A stretch of DNA of 64,000 bases from UBA8437 sp964646205 (GCA_964646205.1 CAZYAZ010000002.1:62001-126000), one strand, 5' to 3'; numbered from the stretch's first letter, positions 8,604 to 18,130 are shown. The notes: generated by a model not told the origin, from the sequence alone. A program made the numbers and translations.

Positions 8604-9764
8604 TCAGGCAACAGGGACAGATTCTCTCAATCGCTTCACCACACTCGCAATCCGTTCCACGGCGTCGTCGATTTCGGCCGCGGTGTTCTCGACACCAACA
8701 CTAAATCGCACGCTCGCCTTGTAGACCTCTTCGGTTCGGCCCATCGCCACCAGCGCGGGAGCCGGTTCGGCCGATCCACTGCTGCAGGTGCTTCCCAGCG
8801 AACAGGCCACCTGTTCGAGGTCGAGGGCAACAAGAATGGCTTCGCCGTCGAGACCGGGAAAGGCGATATTGAGGGTGTTGGGGAGGCGGTGTTCGGCGTG
8901 TCCGTTGACGAGAGTGGGTCCGGCCTGTTGCTCGAGCCCGTGTTGAAGTCGGTCGCGGAGCGCGGCGATGCGTTCGGTGCGGGCCTCCCGGTCGGCATTC
9001 CACGACTCGAGTGCCCGGGCCATTCCGGCCGCCAGTGCCACGACCTCGGTTCCCGGCCGGCGGCCCGCTTCCTGGTGACCACCATATTCAAAGGGTGCCA
9101 GGCGACACCCATCCCGAAGCAACAGGGCCCCGATTCCTCGCGGTCCGTGAAACTTGTGAGCTCCCAGTGCCAGGGACGCTGCACCCAGTTGATGAAAGTC
9201 GACAGGAATTTTTCCCACCGCCTGGACGGCATCAACATGCAGCGGTATCCCCCGCTCGCGACAGGCCCCCGAAAGAAGTTCCAGGTCCTGCAGGACACCG
9301 GTTTCGTTGTGAGCCAGGATGACGGTTGCCAGTCGGCAGTCATCCCAAGGCAATTCCTGGACGTCGTCGGGTTTCAGGCGTCCGTCCTGGTCGACTTCGA
9401 GAACCCGCGTGGTCCAGCCTCGCTGTTTTAGTGCTGCAATGGACTCGGTTGTTGCAGGATGTTCTCCAGCGGTGGTCAGGATGACGCCAGGCTCGCCGCC
9501 GGCAAAACCAAACAGCGCGAGATTGGTGGATTCGGTGCCGCCGCTGGTGAAGACAACCTCACCGGGATCAGCGCCCAGGATTCCGGCTATTGTCTCACGA
9601 GCATCTTCCAGCACCACGCGGGCTTTCCGGCCAGCGGCGTGACGGCTGCCGGGGTTCCCAAAACTCTCCCCCAGGTGCGCGGCCACGGTCTCGATCACCT
9701 CGGGCAATGGCCGGGTGGTTGCGTTGTTGTCGAGGTAGATTTCAGGGAGTGAACTGGAGGTCAC
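8604..9764 (-). CDS. Cysteine desulfurase (NifS/IscS family)
   Basis: A 386-residue PLP enzyme that converts cysteine to alanine and delivers sulfur for Fe-S clusters or tRNA thiolation. Family motifs are the N-terminal YLDNNATT, HNETGVLQDL, the PLP-lysine block LGAHKFHGPRGIGA near residue 205 and the flexible catalytic-cysteine loop STCSSGSAEP near residue 327. The GTG start overlaps the stop of the upstream dehydrogenase (GTGA), and the gene ends about 50 bp before dnaA, so all are likely co-transcribed. If the two TGA-containing genes described below are selenoproteins, desulfurases of this class could also act as selenocysteine lyases, but nothing in the sequence singles this one out for that. 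Confidence 0.93.
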   Translation of the reverse strand: MTSSSLPEIYLDNNATTRPLPEVIETVAAHLGESFGNPGSRHAAGRKARVVLEDARETIAGILGADPGEVVFTSGGTESTNLALFGFAGGEPGVILTTAGEHPATTESIAALKQRGWTTRVLEVDQDGRLKPDDVQELPWDDCRLATVILAHNETGVLQDLELLSGACRERGIPLHVDAVQAVGKIPVDFHQLGAASLALGAHKFHGPRGIGALLLRDGCRLAPFEYGGHQEAGRRPGTEVVALAAGMARALESWNADREARTERIAALRDRLQHGLEQQAGPTLVNGHAEHRLPNTLNIAFPGLDGEAILVALDLEQVACSLGSTCSSGSAEPAPALVAMGRTEEVYKASVRFSVGVENTAAEIDDAVERIASVVKRLRESVPVA

Positions 9765-10846
9765 GAGGTGGCTCCTCCGGTGGTGGCAATACGGGCAGCA
9801 ATGGCCTCGCCGGTTTGCTCGGTTGTCGAGTCGCCGCCCAGGTCCGGAGTCCGGGGTCCACGTTCGGCCAGTTGGCTCTTGACCGCATCGTTGATCGCGG
9901 CAGCGGCACGTGGCAACTCGAGATGCTCCAACATCAGTCCAGCCGAAAGGATGGCGGCCAGCGGGTTGGCGATTCCCTGGCCGACGATATCAGGTGCTGA
10001 TCCGTGGACCGGCTCAAACATGCTGGGATGAGTCCGCGTGGGATCAATGTTGGCGCTGGCCGCCAACCCCATGCTGCCAACCACGATGGCGGCCAGGTCG
10101 GTCAGTATGTCTCCGAAGAGATTGCTGGCGACAACAACATCGAAGGATTCGGGTCGACGGACAAACTCCATCACGGCACGATCAATCAACAACGACTCGG
10201 TTTCGATTTCAGGAAAGTCGGCAGCAACGTCCTGGAACACCTCGTCCCACAGGACCATGCCATATCCCTGAGCGTTGCTCTTGGTGATCGATGCCACGTG
10301 ACGAGCCGGTCTCGTGGTCGCTTTTTCAAAAGCGGCCCGGATGATCCGCTGGCAACCGTGTCGCGTGAAAACGGATGTTTGAACGGCAACATCGTGCGGA
10401 CGGTCTGCATACAACCGTCCGCCGACATTGGCGTACTCACCCTCGGTGTTCTCGCGAAAGACCTGGAGATCGATCGATCCGGGCGGCTTGTCTCTGAGAG
10501 GACTTTCCACGCCGTCGTACAGGTAGGACGGTCTGAGACAGACACACTGGTCGAATCGTCGTCGGATGGGCAGCAGCAGCCCATTGAGCGTGATGTGATC
10601 CTGGACTTCGGGATGTCCGACCGCGCCAAGCAGGATGGCGTCGTGGCCGGCGAGGGTGTCGAGAAAGTCCCCGGGAGCCATGCACCCGTGTTCAAAGTAG
10701 TGGTCTGTGCCCCAGGGATAGCTCTGCCATTGGAACGTTGCATCGTCGAGGACCGCAGCGGCCTCCACCGAGCGGATCGCCTCGCGAGTCACCTCGGGAC
10801 CAATACCGTCTCCGTGAATCACGGCAATATCAAACGTCCGTGGCAT
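9761..10846 (-). CDS. Tartrate/D-malate dehydrogenase-type beta-hydroxyacid oxidative decarboxylase
   Basis: A 361-residue member of the isocitrate/isopropylmalate dehydrogenase family, which are NAD-dependent, metal-dependent beta-decarboxylating dehydrogenases. The blocks VIHGDGIGPEVTREA, FRENTEGEYANVGGR, ITKSNAQGYGM and SNLFGDILTDLAA are all present. The RENTEGEY-xx-GGR and VFTR-containing region resembles the tartrate/D-malate dehydrogenase branch more than LeuB, and no leuA, leuC or leuD lies nearby. A longer reading frame exists upstream, but the family N-terminus supports the ATG at 10846. Its stop overlaps the start of the cysteine desulfurase. A leucine-biosynthetic LeuB is the main alternative. 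Confidence 0.82.
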   Translation of the reverse strand: MPRTFDIAVIHGDGIGPEVTREAIRSVEAAAVLDDATFQWQSYPWGTDHYFEHGCMAPGDFLDTLAGHDAILLGAVGHPEVQDHITLNGLLLPIRRRFDQCVCLRPSYLYDGVESPLRDKPPGSIDLQVFRENTEGEYANVGGRLYADRPHDVAVQTSVFTRHGCQRIIRAAFEKATTRPARHVASITKSNAQGYGMVLWDEVFQDVAADFPEIETESLLIDRAVMEFVRRPESFDVVVASNLFGDILTDLAAIVVGSMGLAASANIDPTRTHPSMFEPVHGSAPDIVGQGIANPLAAILSAGLMLEHLELPRAAAAINDAVKSQLAERGPRTPDLGGDSTTEQTGEAIAARIATTGGATS

Positions 10847-10907
10847 GTTCAGTTCTCTGGCACAAGGGGTATCGGGACCCGGTTTGTCGGCTCGCCGCAC
10901 CGGTGAA

Positions 10908-12017
10908 TCAGGGCACCCGCGACGCGGCTCGCTCGGCCAACTCGACGGGCACATCGCGTAGCAGCATATCCACCAGGTCGTCGGAGGAGATGTTTTCGCT
11001 GTCGGCCTGGAACGTGGTGACGATCCGGTGTCTGAGCACGGGGTGTGCCACCGCTTTGACGTCGTCGGTGGTGGCGTGCAGCCGCCCCTCGAGCAACGCC
11101 CGGGCCTTGGCGCCGATCACCAGGTATTGCCCGGCCCGCGGCCCGGCTCCCCAGGCGATATAGGATTTCACAAATGGTTTCGCGTCAGGTTCGCCCGGCC
11201 TGGTGGCCCGGGCCAGATCGCGAGCATAGACAAACACGTGATCCGCCACGGGGACCTGGCGAACCAGCTGCTGCAGGTCCAGGATCTGTTGTCCGGTCAG
11301 GGTGGCATCGAGATCGGGTGTGTTTTGTCCGGTCGTTTGTTTGAGGATCGAGAGTTCTTCGTCGGCGGTCGGATAGTCGACGACCACGTGGAACATGAAT
11401 CGATCCAACTGGGCCTCGGGAAGGGTGTAGGTGCCCTCCTGCTCAATGGGATTCTGTGTGGCGAGCACAAAGAAAGGTTGCGGCAAAGGATAGGAGCTTG
11501 TGCCGACAGTCACTCGCCGTTCCTGCATCGCTTCGAGCAGCGCGGCCTGTGTTTTTGGGGGCGTGCGGTTGATCTCGTCGGCCAGCACGATGTTGGCAAA
11601 CAGCGGACCCTGCATGAAATGGAAGGCTCGCTGGCGAGTCTCCGGGTCGTCCTGCAACACGTCGGTGCCGGTGATGTCCGAGGGCATCAAGTCGGGTGTG
11701 AACTGGATCCGCCGGAACGACAACTCCAGGATCTCGGCAACGGTGCTGACCAACAACGTCTTGGCCAATCCGGGAACTCCCTCGAGCAGGCAATGCCCAC
11801 CGGAGAACAGGGCGATCAACAACTGGTCAACAATCTCGTGCTGACCGACAATCGCCTTGCCGATCTCTTCTCGCATGCGGGCGTAGGCGGTCGAAAGCTG
11901 GTCGATCGTCTCGCGGCTGGAAGATCCTTCATCGTTGCCGTCCGTCAGGACGACAGCCTGGTCGGATGCCACTTCGGCAACTTCATTGGAGTTGGTGACG
12001 TCGGCTGGATCGGTCAT
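10908..12017 (-). CDS. MoxR-type AAA+ ATPase
   Basis: A 369-residue AAA+ ATPase of the MoxR branch, proteins thought to act as chaperones that insert cofactors or remodel VWA-domain partners. After a 35-residue acidic N-terminal tail come Walker A (EGVPGLAKT), Walker B (IVLADEINRTPPKTQ), the sensor block LATQNPIEQEGTY, and the C-terminal lid region. In most genomes it is followed by DUF58 and VWA-domain genes, but here the next gene downstream is a dehydrogenase, so its usual partners are not linked. It heads the minus-strand block that continues to gyrB and is divergent from the exonuclease gene. Confidence 0.92.
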   Translation of the reverse strand: MTDPADVTNSNEVAEVASDQAVVLTDGNDEGSSSRETIDQLSTAYARMREEIGKAIVGQHEIVDQLLIALFSGGHCLLEGVPGLAKTLLVSTVAEILELSFRRIQFTPDLMPSDITGTDVLQDDPETRQRAFHFMQGPLFANIVLADEINRTPPKTQAALLEAMQERRVTVGTSSYPLPQPFFVLATQNPIEQEGTYTLPEAQLDRFMFHVVVDYPTADEELSILKQTTGQNTPDLDATLTGQQILDLQQLVRQVPVADHVFVYARDLARATRPGEPDAKPFVKSYIAWGAGPRAGQYLVIGAKARALLEGRLHATTDDVKAVAHPVLRHRIVTTFQADSENISSDDLVDMLLRDVPVELAERAASRVP

Positions 12018-12155
12018 GGAACCAGGTACGGGGACCAGGAATGAGAACCAAAAGTGAGCGAGAGGCGGGGTTGAGGCCGCGACAGTTCATGGTAACGTAC
12101 CCGCGAGACGATTGGCAGCGGCGGTGCGTGCTGTGGAATGGTGAAGGGAGTGGCG

Positions 12156-13246
12156 ATGGCCGACATGGTCAGTTACCTGGTGTTCGATGTGGAAGCCGTG
12201 GCCGACGGTGAACTGATCGCCCGGGCGAAATACGGGGACGCCGACTTGTCCCCCGGCGAGGCGATCGAGAGGTTCCGGGCCGAGCGACTCGAGCAGCGGG
12301 GCAGCGATGTATTGCCGCCGACGTGGATGTTGCCGATCTCGGTTGCCGTGGCCAAGGTGGACAGCGGGTTCCGGCTATTGGATCTCGCGGTTCTTGACGC
12401 CCCCGCCTACCGGCCCCACGTGATCACCGATCAGTTCTGGAAAGGCTGGAAGCACTACAGCCAGCCGACGTTCGTGACGTTCAATGGCCGGGGTTACGAC
12501 CTGCCGGTGTTGGAGTTGGCGGCATACCGATACGGGATCACGTTGCCCGAGTGGTTCAATGTCGAGGCGAGGACCTACGACCAGGCCCGGAATCGATACA
12601 ACATCAAGTCCCACATTGACCTGATGGACCTGGTGTCGAACTTCGGCGCATCCCGGGTCAATGGCGGGCTGAACCTGCTGGCTCACCTGATCGGAAAACC
12701 GGGCAAGACCGGTGTCGACGGATCCATGGTCCAGGGGTTTTATGACGAAGGTCGGACTGACGAGATCAACGATTATTGTCGTTGTGATGTGTTGGACACG
12801 TACTTCGTGTTCCTGAGGTCACGGGTCATGATTGGCCGGTTGGACATCGAGACCGAACAGCGGTTGGTGGCCGAGACAAAGCAGTGGCTGGAGGAGCGGC
12901 GCGACGAGTGTCCCGCATACGGACATTACCTGGATCATTGGGGTGACTGGGTTCCGCCCGGCGCAGACCCGCCGGCAGACCCGCCGGCAGACCCGCCGGC
13001 AGANNNNNNNNNNNNNNNNNNNNNNNNNNNNNNNNNNNNNNNNNNNNNNNNNNNNNNNNNNNNNNNNNNNNNNNNNNNNNNNNNNNNNNNNNNNNNNNNN
13101 NNNCGGCAGAGATATCGGCAGATCCGCCGGCTGAGGCGCTCGATGTCACTGTCACGGCACCCCAAGACCAAGCGGTGGACCAGGCGGCGGAGTTCGTCGA
13201 CCCAATGCCTGCCAATCCGCCCCCGGATCTCTTCTCGCACGATTAG
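12156..13246 (+). CDS. PolB-like 3'-5' exonuclease with Ala-Asp-Pro-Pro repeat tail (contains assembly gap)
   Basis: A DnaQ-fold exonuclease related to the proofreading domain of family B polymerases. The three exo motifs are visible: FDVEA near residue 10 (ExoI), FNGRGYDLPVL near 112 (ExoII) and YCRCDVLDTY near 205 (ExoIII). No polymerase domain follows; instead there is a low-complexity tail of ADPP repeats interrupted by 100 N. After the gap the natural frame reads AEISADPPAEAL and ends in FSHD at the TAG of 13244-13246. This is a different phase from a straight 100-base read-through, so the true gap is not 100 bases. AAGGGAG lies six bases before the ATG at 12156, which is preferred over 12138. 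Confidence 0.8.
12963..13129 (+). repeat. 12-bp tandem repeat (GCAGACCCGCCG) interrupted by a scaffold gap
   Basis: Three exact copies of a 12-bp unit encoding Ala-Asp-Pro-Pro run from 12963 to 12998, with a partial fourth before the N run. A near-copy (GCAGATCCGCCG) occurs at 13118-13129 beyond it. The array lies within the exonuclease gene and encodes its C-terminal tail. Copies on both sides suggest that the assembler failed on a longer array. Confidence 0.85.
13004..13103. other. Assembly gap (100 N)
   Basis: Exactly 100 undetermined bases, the conventional placeholder for a gap of unknown length. It is flanked on both sides by copies of the 12-bp repeat and breaks the exonuclease gene. 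Confidence 0.99.
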
Positions 13247-13357
13247 CGTGATCCAGAAAAACGGGGTTTGAACTCGATAGAATCGCCGATACCAGATGAC
13301 AGGCAACGCATAGGTGATTTAGAATACGTTGAGTGAGTTTGTTGGAGACGACGACGA

Positions 13358-14794
13358 ATGTTGCGGATCCAGGGTTCCGACCGCCGGCTGTGTGATGGTC
13401 TCAAGCGCCGCGACCTGTTGCAGGTTGGTGGGCTGGGATTGGCTGGTGGTCTGTCGTTGCCGACGTTACTGGCGTCCGAGGCGGTCCGCGGTATCGATTC
13501 GGACGCCCCGGCCAAGTCGGTCATCCTGATCAACCTGATGGGTGGTCCAAGTCATGTCGACATGTTCGACATGAAGCCCGAGGCCCCGTCGGAAATCCGT
13601 GGTGAATTCCGTCCGGTGCCCAGCAGTGTGCCCGGGCTGGATGTCTGCGAGTTGATGCCGCTGACGGCCAGGACCATGCATCACTCGTGTGTCGTTCGGA
13701 CTCACTCGCATCTCTACAACACCCACAGCCCGTACAACATGCTGACCGGCTACTCGGGTCCGGTGATCAACGGCAACCATTTCAAGCCAACAGACCATCC
13801 CAGTGTCGGCTCGGTAATGCAGCATGCCGGTCTCGGCTCGGCTGGCGTACCGAATTATGTCTGGATGCCGACCTACCCGGGCCACAGCCAGGGCAAGCAC
13901 CGTGCCGGTCCTTACGGTGGTTTCCTGGGCCAGCGGTTTGATCCGTTGTTCACCAGCTACACGCCGGAATTCCGGGAATCAACAGAGGGTCGAAACGCCC
14001 ACATTGATCCACCGGTGCCCTACGCGACACCACAATTGCCGGCCCTGGACGAACAGCCGCAACTGGGAACTGCCCGGCTGGGCCGTCGCCGCGACCTGCT
14101 GGCCACCGTCGACAAGGTCCGGCGGCAACTGGGTGACACCTCCTCGTCCGACTCGCTCGGAGTGTTCCAGCAGAAAGCACTGGAGCTGCTCACTTCCACA
14201 CGAACCCGCGACGCCTTTGATATCGCTCGCGAGTCCGAGGCGACCCGCAAGCGTTACGGCGATCACCTGTTTGGCTCGTGCCTGCTGGCCGCGCGGCGGT
14301 TGGTGGAATCGGGCACCCGGTTTGTCGGCCTGACCTTCGAGTCGCAGCTCAATGGCAAGATCGGGGCGGGCCAATGGGACACCCATGGCAACAACTTCCG
14401 CCTGTTGAAGAATTTCCTGCTGCCAACACTCGACCAATGTTACTCGGCACTGGTCGAGGACATGGCCGGCCGCGGGATGCTCAAAGACACCCTGGTTGTG
14501 CTGATGGGCGAGATGGGTCGGACTCCCAAGGTGAACAAGAATGCCGGCCGTGATCACTGGACCCAGTGCGGTTTTATCGTGTACACGGGAGCGGGAGTGC
14601 GACACGCGACGGTCTTTGGCCGCAGCGACAAGCAGGCCGGCTGGCCGGTTGATTTTCCGGTCAGCAGTGCCGATCACGTGGCCACGATGTACAAGCTGGT
14701 CGGGGTCGACCCCCAGATGGCCATTTTTGATCGCACCGGCCGCGAGCACCGAGCGGCACTGGACGGTGAACCGATCAGCGGCGTGATCGCCTGA
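13358..14794 (+). CDS. DUF1501 family protein
   Basis: A 478-residue DUF1501 protein. The leader KRRDLLQVGGLGLAGG is a Tat-type signal. The family blocks LMGGPSHVDMFDMKPEAPSE near residue 62, GTRFVGLTFE, and MGEMGRTPKVNKNAGRDHW near 390 are present. In this copy the usual GEFGRTP is GEMGRTP. Upstream is GGAG about ten bases before the ATG. The gene is single on the plus strand and converges on the small lipoprotein gene, with a perfect hairpin between the two stops. Its function is unknown. Confidence 0.85.
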   Translation: MLRIQGSDRRLCDGLKRRDLLQVGGLGLAGGLSLPTLLASEAVRGIDSDAPAKSVILINLMGGPSHVDMFDMKPEAPSEIRGEFRPVPSSVPGLDVCELMPLTARTMHHSCVVRTHSHLYNTHSPYNMLTGYSGPVINGNHFKPTDHPSVGSVMQHAGLGSAGVPNYVWMPTYPGHSQGKHRAGPYGGFLGQRFDPLFTSYTPEFRESTEGRNAHIDPPVPYATPQLPALDEQPQLGTARLGRRRDLLATVDKVRRQLGDTSSSDSLGVFQQKALELLTSTRTRDAFDIARESEATRKRYGDHLFGSCLLAARRLVESGTRFVGLTFESQLNGKIGAGQWDTHGNNFRLLKNFLLPTLDQCYSALVEDMAGRGMLKDTLVVLMGEMGRTPKVNKNAGRDHWTQCGFIVYTGAGVRHATVFGRSDKQAGWPVDFPVSSADHVATMYKLVGVDPQMAIFDRTGREHRAALDGEPISGVIA

Positions 14795-14812
14795 TCCGGC
14801 AGCTTGCCGGGT
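14794..14812. terminator. Hairpin between convergent genes
   Basis: CCGGCA at 14796-14801 and TGCCGG at 14805-14810 form a perfect six-pair stem with a three-base loop, extendable by a G-T and an A-T pair. It sits exactly between the stops of two convergent genes. No T-run follows on either strand, so a bidirectional terminator is plausible but not proven. Confidence 0.35.
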
Positions 14813-14815
14813 CAG

Positions 14816-15310
14816 CTATCCCTCGGAGCCATCGTCCTTCGGCTCACCCATGGGCGGCTGCGGCGTCTTGCCAGTCAAGGTCACCGTGTACTTGCCGGCC
14901 GGCAAGGCCGAGTCGTGTGGGATGGTGACCCCATCCCGGTCGACGGAGATCGACGTGAAGCCACTCCTGGCAATCAGTTGTGTTTGGCTTGTGTTCACGA
15001 TCACGATCGTGGCGGTAAAAGACTCGCCGTCACCGGTTGAGCTGAAAGAGGCCGTGAAACGGTCCCCTTCTCCAAGCACCAGCCCCTTGTCCGAATTGCC
15101 CTCGCTCGTGGTGTCGATCCGAAAGGTCGAGCTGAAATCTATCGAGCCGTCCGCCGTCCCTGTCGAGCAGGTACAAATCACGGCCGGGTACGCCCCCGAT
15201 TTGCCCTCGTGGAATTGGACTTCGAGAGTCACCTGGTCGGTCGTTGCCGAATCAGAACACCCGGCCAGGAACATCGTCGTCAGCAAAACAGCAATCAACC
15301 TGGCTGTCAT
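14816..15310 (-). CDS. Small putative lipoprotein of unknown function
   Basis: A 164-residue protein starting MTARLIAVLLTTMFLAGCSD: a charged N-end, a hydrophobic core and the lipobox LAGC with Cys18 as the lipidation site. The mature part is rich in Thr, Ser and beta-forming residues and ends in a polar PKDDGSEG tail; the stretch GKYTVTLTGKTP resembles the last strand of an Ig-like domain. The longer frame upstream overlaps the sulfatase fusion gene and is rejected in favour of the ATG at 15310. It lies 28 bp after that gene on the same strand, so co-transcription is likely. No known family was recognised. Confidence 0.7.
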   Translation of the reverse strand: MTARLIAVLLTTMFLAGCSDSATTDQVTLEVQFHEGKSGAYPAVICTCSTGTADGSIDFSSTFRIDTTSEGNSDKGLVLGEGDRFTASFSSTGDGESFTATIVIVNTSQTQLIARSGFTSISVDRDGVTIPHDSALPAGKYTVTLTGKTPQPPMGEPKDDGSEG

Positions 15311-15338
15311 CGAATCACCGAACAACACGGTCACGAGA

Positions 15339-18113
15339 CTACTCTCCGATAGCGTACAGGTGTCCATAGGTCCGGATATAAATCCGGTTCTTGTGGACCA
15401 CCGGGGTTGAGATGAATTCCTCGAGGTGGTTGCGAGCGACTTCCTGGTATTTGCGACCGGTCTTGAAGACGACCGTGTTTCCGTCGCGGTTGCTGGCGTA
15501 GACATGGTCTCCGGCGTGCAACAGGCTGGGCCAGACCGGCCCGTTGCCGAGGTTCAGCCTGCGGGTATAGACCGTCTTGCCGGACGCCACGTCGAGCACG
15601 CTGAGAATGCCCCGGGTGGCGACGCAATAGATCAGGCCGTCGTGGATGACCGGCGAGGAGCTGAAGCCACCGCCGGGAGGGCTCGATTCCCACAACGCCT
15701 TGGGACGGAGTCGCTTGGTGGCCTTCGGATCGAGTCGTGTTGGTAGCGGAAAAGCCTCGGCCCGCTGACCGATGTAGAAGGCGGTCGAGCCGACAACCAC
15801 CGGCGAGGCGCGTTCCAGGGGCGAAAGCCGTCCGATGACCTTGCCATCCCTGGGTCGGACCATTCGCCCGTTGGCCATCAGGATCAGCGGCTTGCCGTCG
15901 ATCTCGGCACGCACTGGTGAACCCCATGTCTGGCCGTAGCTGGTCCGCCACAGGTCCTTTCCTGTCTCGGGGTCCAGTGCCACGATGTCCTCGATCGGAA
16001 CGATCAGCCGCCCGGCAATCAGTAGCGGGCTGGCCGAGTGGCCCCACATCACCTGTGGATTGTCCGGCAAGACGCGTGCCCATTTCCGATTGCCGGCCAT
16101 GTCGAAGCAGGTGACCACGCGGTTGCCGAAGACCGCCCAGACCAGTCGGCCGTCGGTGATCGGTGTGGCGGTGGTGTAGCCGTTGTACAGCGGCTGGGTA
16201 ATCGGCACCGTGTAACGGGCGGCCAGCGGCATCCCGTCGATCTTCTCCCGCAACGCGTCTTCCTGTGCCTCGATCTTTTCAATCTTTGCGACGACCGCCT
16301 TCTTGTCGGTGGCTTTTTCGAGACTTTCCTCGAGTACCTCTCGCTGTTTTTGCAACGACGCTTTTCGATCGGTCAGCTGTTTCAGCGTGCTGACCTTTTT
16401 TTGGATGTCTATCCAGTCGCCCGGGGAGGTGATGTCGGCATAACTGCTGGTGCGTTGCCACAGGATCTTTCCATCGGCGAGATCGAGCTTGGCCAGTCCA
16501 AAGGGTTCGACGCAGGTGAAGACGGCGTTCCGGGTGAACACCGGGAGGCTGTTGCTACGGGTGGCCAGCGGCGTGGCCCAGGCAATGTTCTCCTTCGGGT
16601 TCCAGTGCGTCGGTGCATCGACGGTCGGATGGCTGCCGCTGCCGTTGGTTCTCCAGCCGTATCCACGCAATTGTCCTGACCAGGCAATCCGTTGCGCCTC
16701 GAGCCTTGGCCAGGTCCACGCCGGCCAGGTGGGAGTTTCCTGTTGCACCTGTTTGAACAGCCGCCGCAGAACGGCACCCATCTGGCTGGTCCGTTCGGGC
16801 AGGTCTGACGCCCGGTCACGGGCTTCGCCGATGTCGTCCTTGAGGTTGTACAGTTCGAACTTGGTGATCCGCTGACTCTTGATCGCCTTCTGGTCGCTGG
16901 GACGGATGTCGCCAAAGGGTTTGATCTGGGGATCACTGAGATGTGCCAGCAATTTCCAGTCGCCGTCACGAAGAGCGACCTTCGGCCGATTGCGGGCGAC
17001 GTGAAATTGCCAGTACAACGGCTGGTGTCGCACGACCGGCTTGGCGTCAAAGAGTGCCACGACACTGGTGCCATCGAAGTGGCGGTCGCCGGGCAGCGCG
17101 GTTTCGGTTGCCTCGCAGACCGTCGGCAAAATGTCGACACCGCTCACCGGCACGTCGCTGGTCGTGCCCGGCTTGATCCGGCCCGGCCAGCGGATGATCC
17201 CGGGCACCCTGATACCACCCTCGTACATGGATCCCTTCTTGTCCCGCAAGGGACCAGTGGATCCGTGGGGATGATAACGGGTGATGGCCGGCCCGTTGTC
17301 GCTGGTGAACAGTACCAGCGTGTCGTCGGCCAGTTGGTGCTGGTCGAGCCCGGCCAGCAGTCGACCAAAAGCGTGATCCATCTGGGTGATGTTGGCGTGG
17401 TGCCGAACCTGGGCGGCGTTCTTCAGATCGGGGTACTGGCGTTCGAAGATCTCGGCCGACGCGATTGGCTCGTGAGGTTCGTGGAAACAGACGTACAGGA
17501 AGAACGGTTTCGTCTTGTCCCGGGCCGAGTCCAACCACGAGAGAGCCTCGTTGACGACCAGTTGGCTCGAGTAACCCTCCAGGGGCCCGACGGCCTTGCC
17601 ATTGCGGACAAAATTGTCGGGATCGCGATGGCTGGGTAGTGCGTTGTTTTGTGTGCCAAACCAGTGATCGAAGCCATGGTCGGACGGCTGGGGTTGATCG
17701 GCCAGGTTGAAGCGACCGTTGAGATGCCATTTGCCCACGTGACAGGTGCTGTATCCGGATTTTTGCAAGAGCCCGGGTAGGGTGATTTCGCCACGGCGAA
17801 GGTGCATCGGCGACAGCAGGGGAATCCAGTTGTGGATTCCGGCACGGTAGGGCGTTCGCCCGGTCAGCAGTCCCGCTCGGGCGGGACTGCAATTGGCCGA
17901 TGCGGCGTAGCAACTGGTCAACCGCAATCCATTGGTGGCGAAACGATCGATGTGAGGCGTCTTGACCGTGGGGCTGCCGTAGCAGGCCAGGTCGCCGTAG
18001 CCCAGATCATCGCACAGCACGACCAGCACGTTGGGCCTCGTTTCGGCCGCCTGGGCCTGGGCGACGCCGAACAACAGGATCGCGGCAAGGAGGTAGTCGA
18101 ACGTGCGAGACAT
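15339..18113 (-). CDS. Secreted sulfatase fused to a PQQ-like beta-propeller
   Basis: A 924-residue two-domain protein. Residues 1-23 are a signal peptide. Residues 24-460 are a formylglycine-type arylsulfatase with the metal aspartates CDD (35-36), the formylglycine site C75-S-P-A-R79 in CSPARAGLLTGR, GKWH near 127-130 and SDNG near 271-274. From about residue 500 the chain becomes a PQQ/BamB-like propeller (WNPKENIAWATPL, then LDLADGKILW, ALDPETGKDLW and VLDVASGKTVY), interrupted by a Lys/Glu-rich predicted coiled coil at 568-627. Sulfatases of this class are normally about 450-550 residues. The reading frame is continuous, with no compositional break, so the fusion looks genuine. GGAGAG lies six bases before the ATG at 18113. 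It probably removes sulfate from polysaccharides outside the cytoplasm. Confidence 0.85.
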   Translation of the reverse strand: MSRTFDYLLAAILLFGVAQAQAAETRPNVLVVLCDDLGYGDLACYGSPTVKTPHIDRFATNGLRLTSCYAASANCSPARAGLLTGRTPYRAGIHNWIPLLSPMHLRRGEITLPGLLQKSGYSTCHVGKWHLNGRFNLADQPQPSDHGFDHWFGTQNNALPSHRDPDNFVRNGKAVGPLEGYSSQLVVNEALSWLDSARDKTKPFFLYVCFHEPHEPIASAEIFERQYPDLKNAAQVRHHANITQMDHAFGRLLAGLDQHQLADDTLVLFTSDNGPAITRYHPHGSTGPLRDKKGSMYEGGIRVPGIIRWPGRIKPGTTSDVPVSGVDILPTVCEATETALPGDRHFDGTSVVALFDAKPVVRHQPLYWQFHVARNRPKVALRDGDWKLLAHLSDPQIKPFGDIRPSDQKAIKSQRITKFELYNLKDDIGEARDRASDLPERTSQMGAVLRRLFKQVQQETPTWPAWTWPRLEAQRIAWSGQLRGYGWRTNGSGSHPTVDAPTHWNPKENIAWATPLATRSNSLPVFTRNAVFTCVEPFGLAKLDLADGKILWQRTSSYADITSPGDWIDIQKKVSTLKQLTDRKASLQKQREVLEESLEKATDKKAVVAKIEKIEAQEDALREKIDGMPLAARYTVPITQPLYNGYTTATPITDGRLVWAVFGNRVVTCFDMAGNRKWARVLPDNPQVMWGHSASPLLIAGRLIVPIEDIVALDPETGKDLWRTSYGQTWGSPVRAEIDGKPLILMANGRMVRPRDGKVIGRLSPLERASPVVVGSTAFYIGQRAEAFPLPTRLDPKATKRLRPKALWESSPPGGGFSSSPVIHDGLIYCVATRGILSVLDVASGKTVYTRRLNLGNGPVWPSLLHAGDHVYASNRDGNTVVFKTGRKYQEVARNHLEEFISTPVVHKNRIYIRTYGHLYAIGE

Positions 18114-18130
18114 GAGCTGCTCTCCGGGGG

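Noticed and set aside
9761..10846. Calling the dehydrogenase LeuB
   Set aside because: The FRENTEGEY and SNLFGDILTDL context favours the tartrate/D-malate branch, and no leuA, leuC or leuD is nearby. LeuB is kept only as an alternative.
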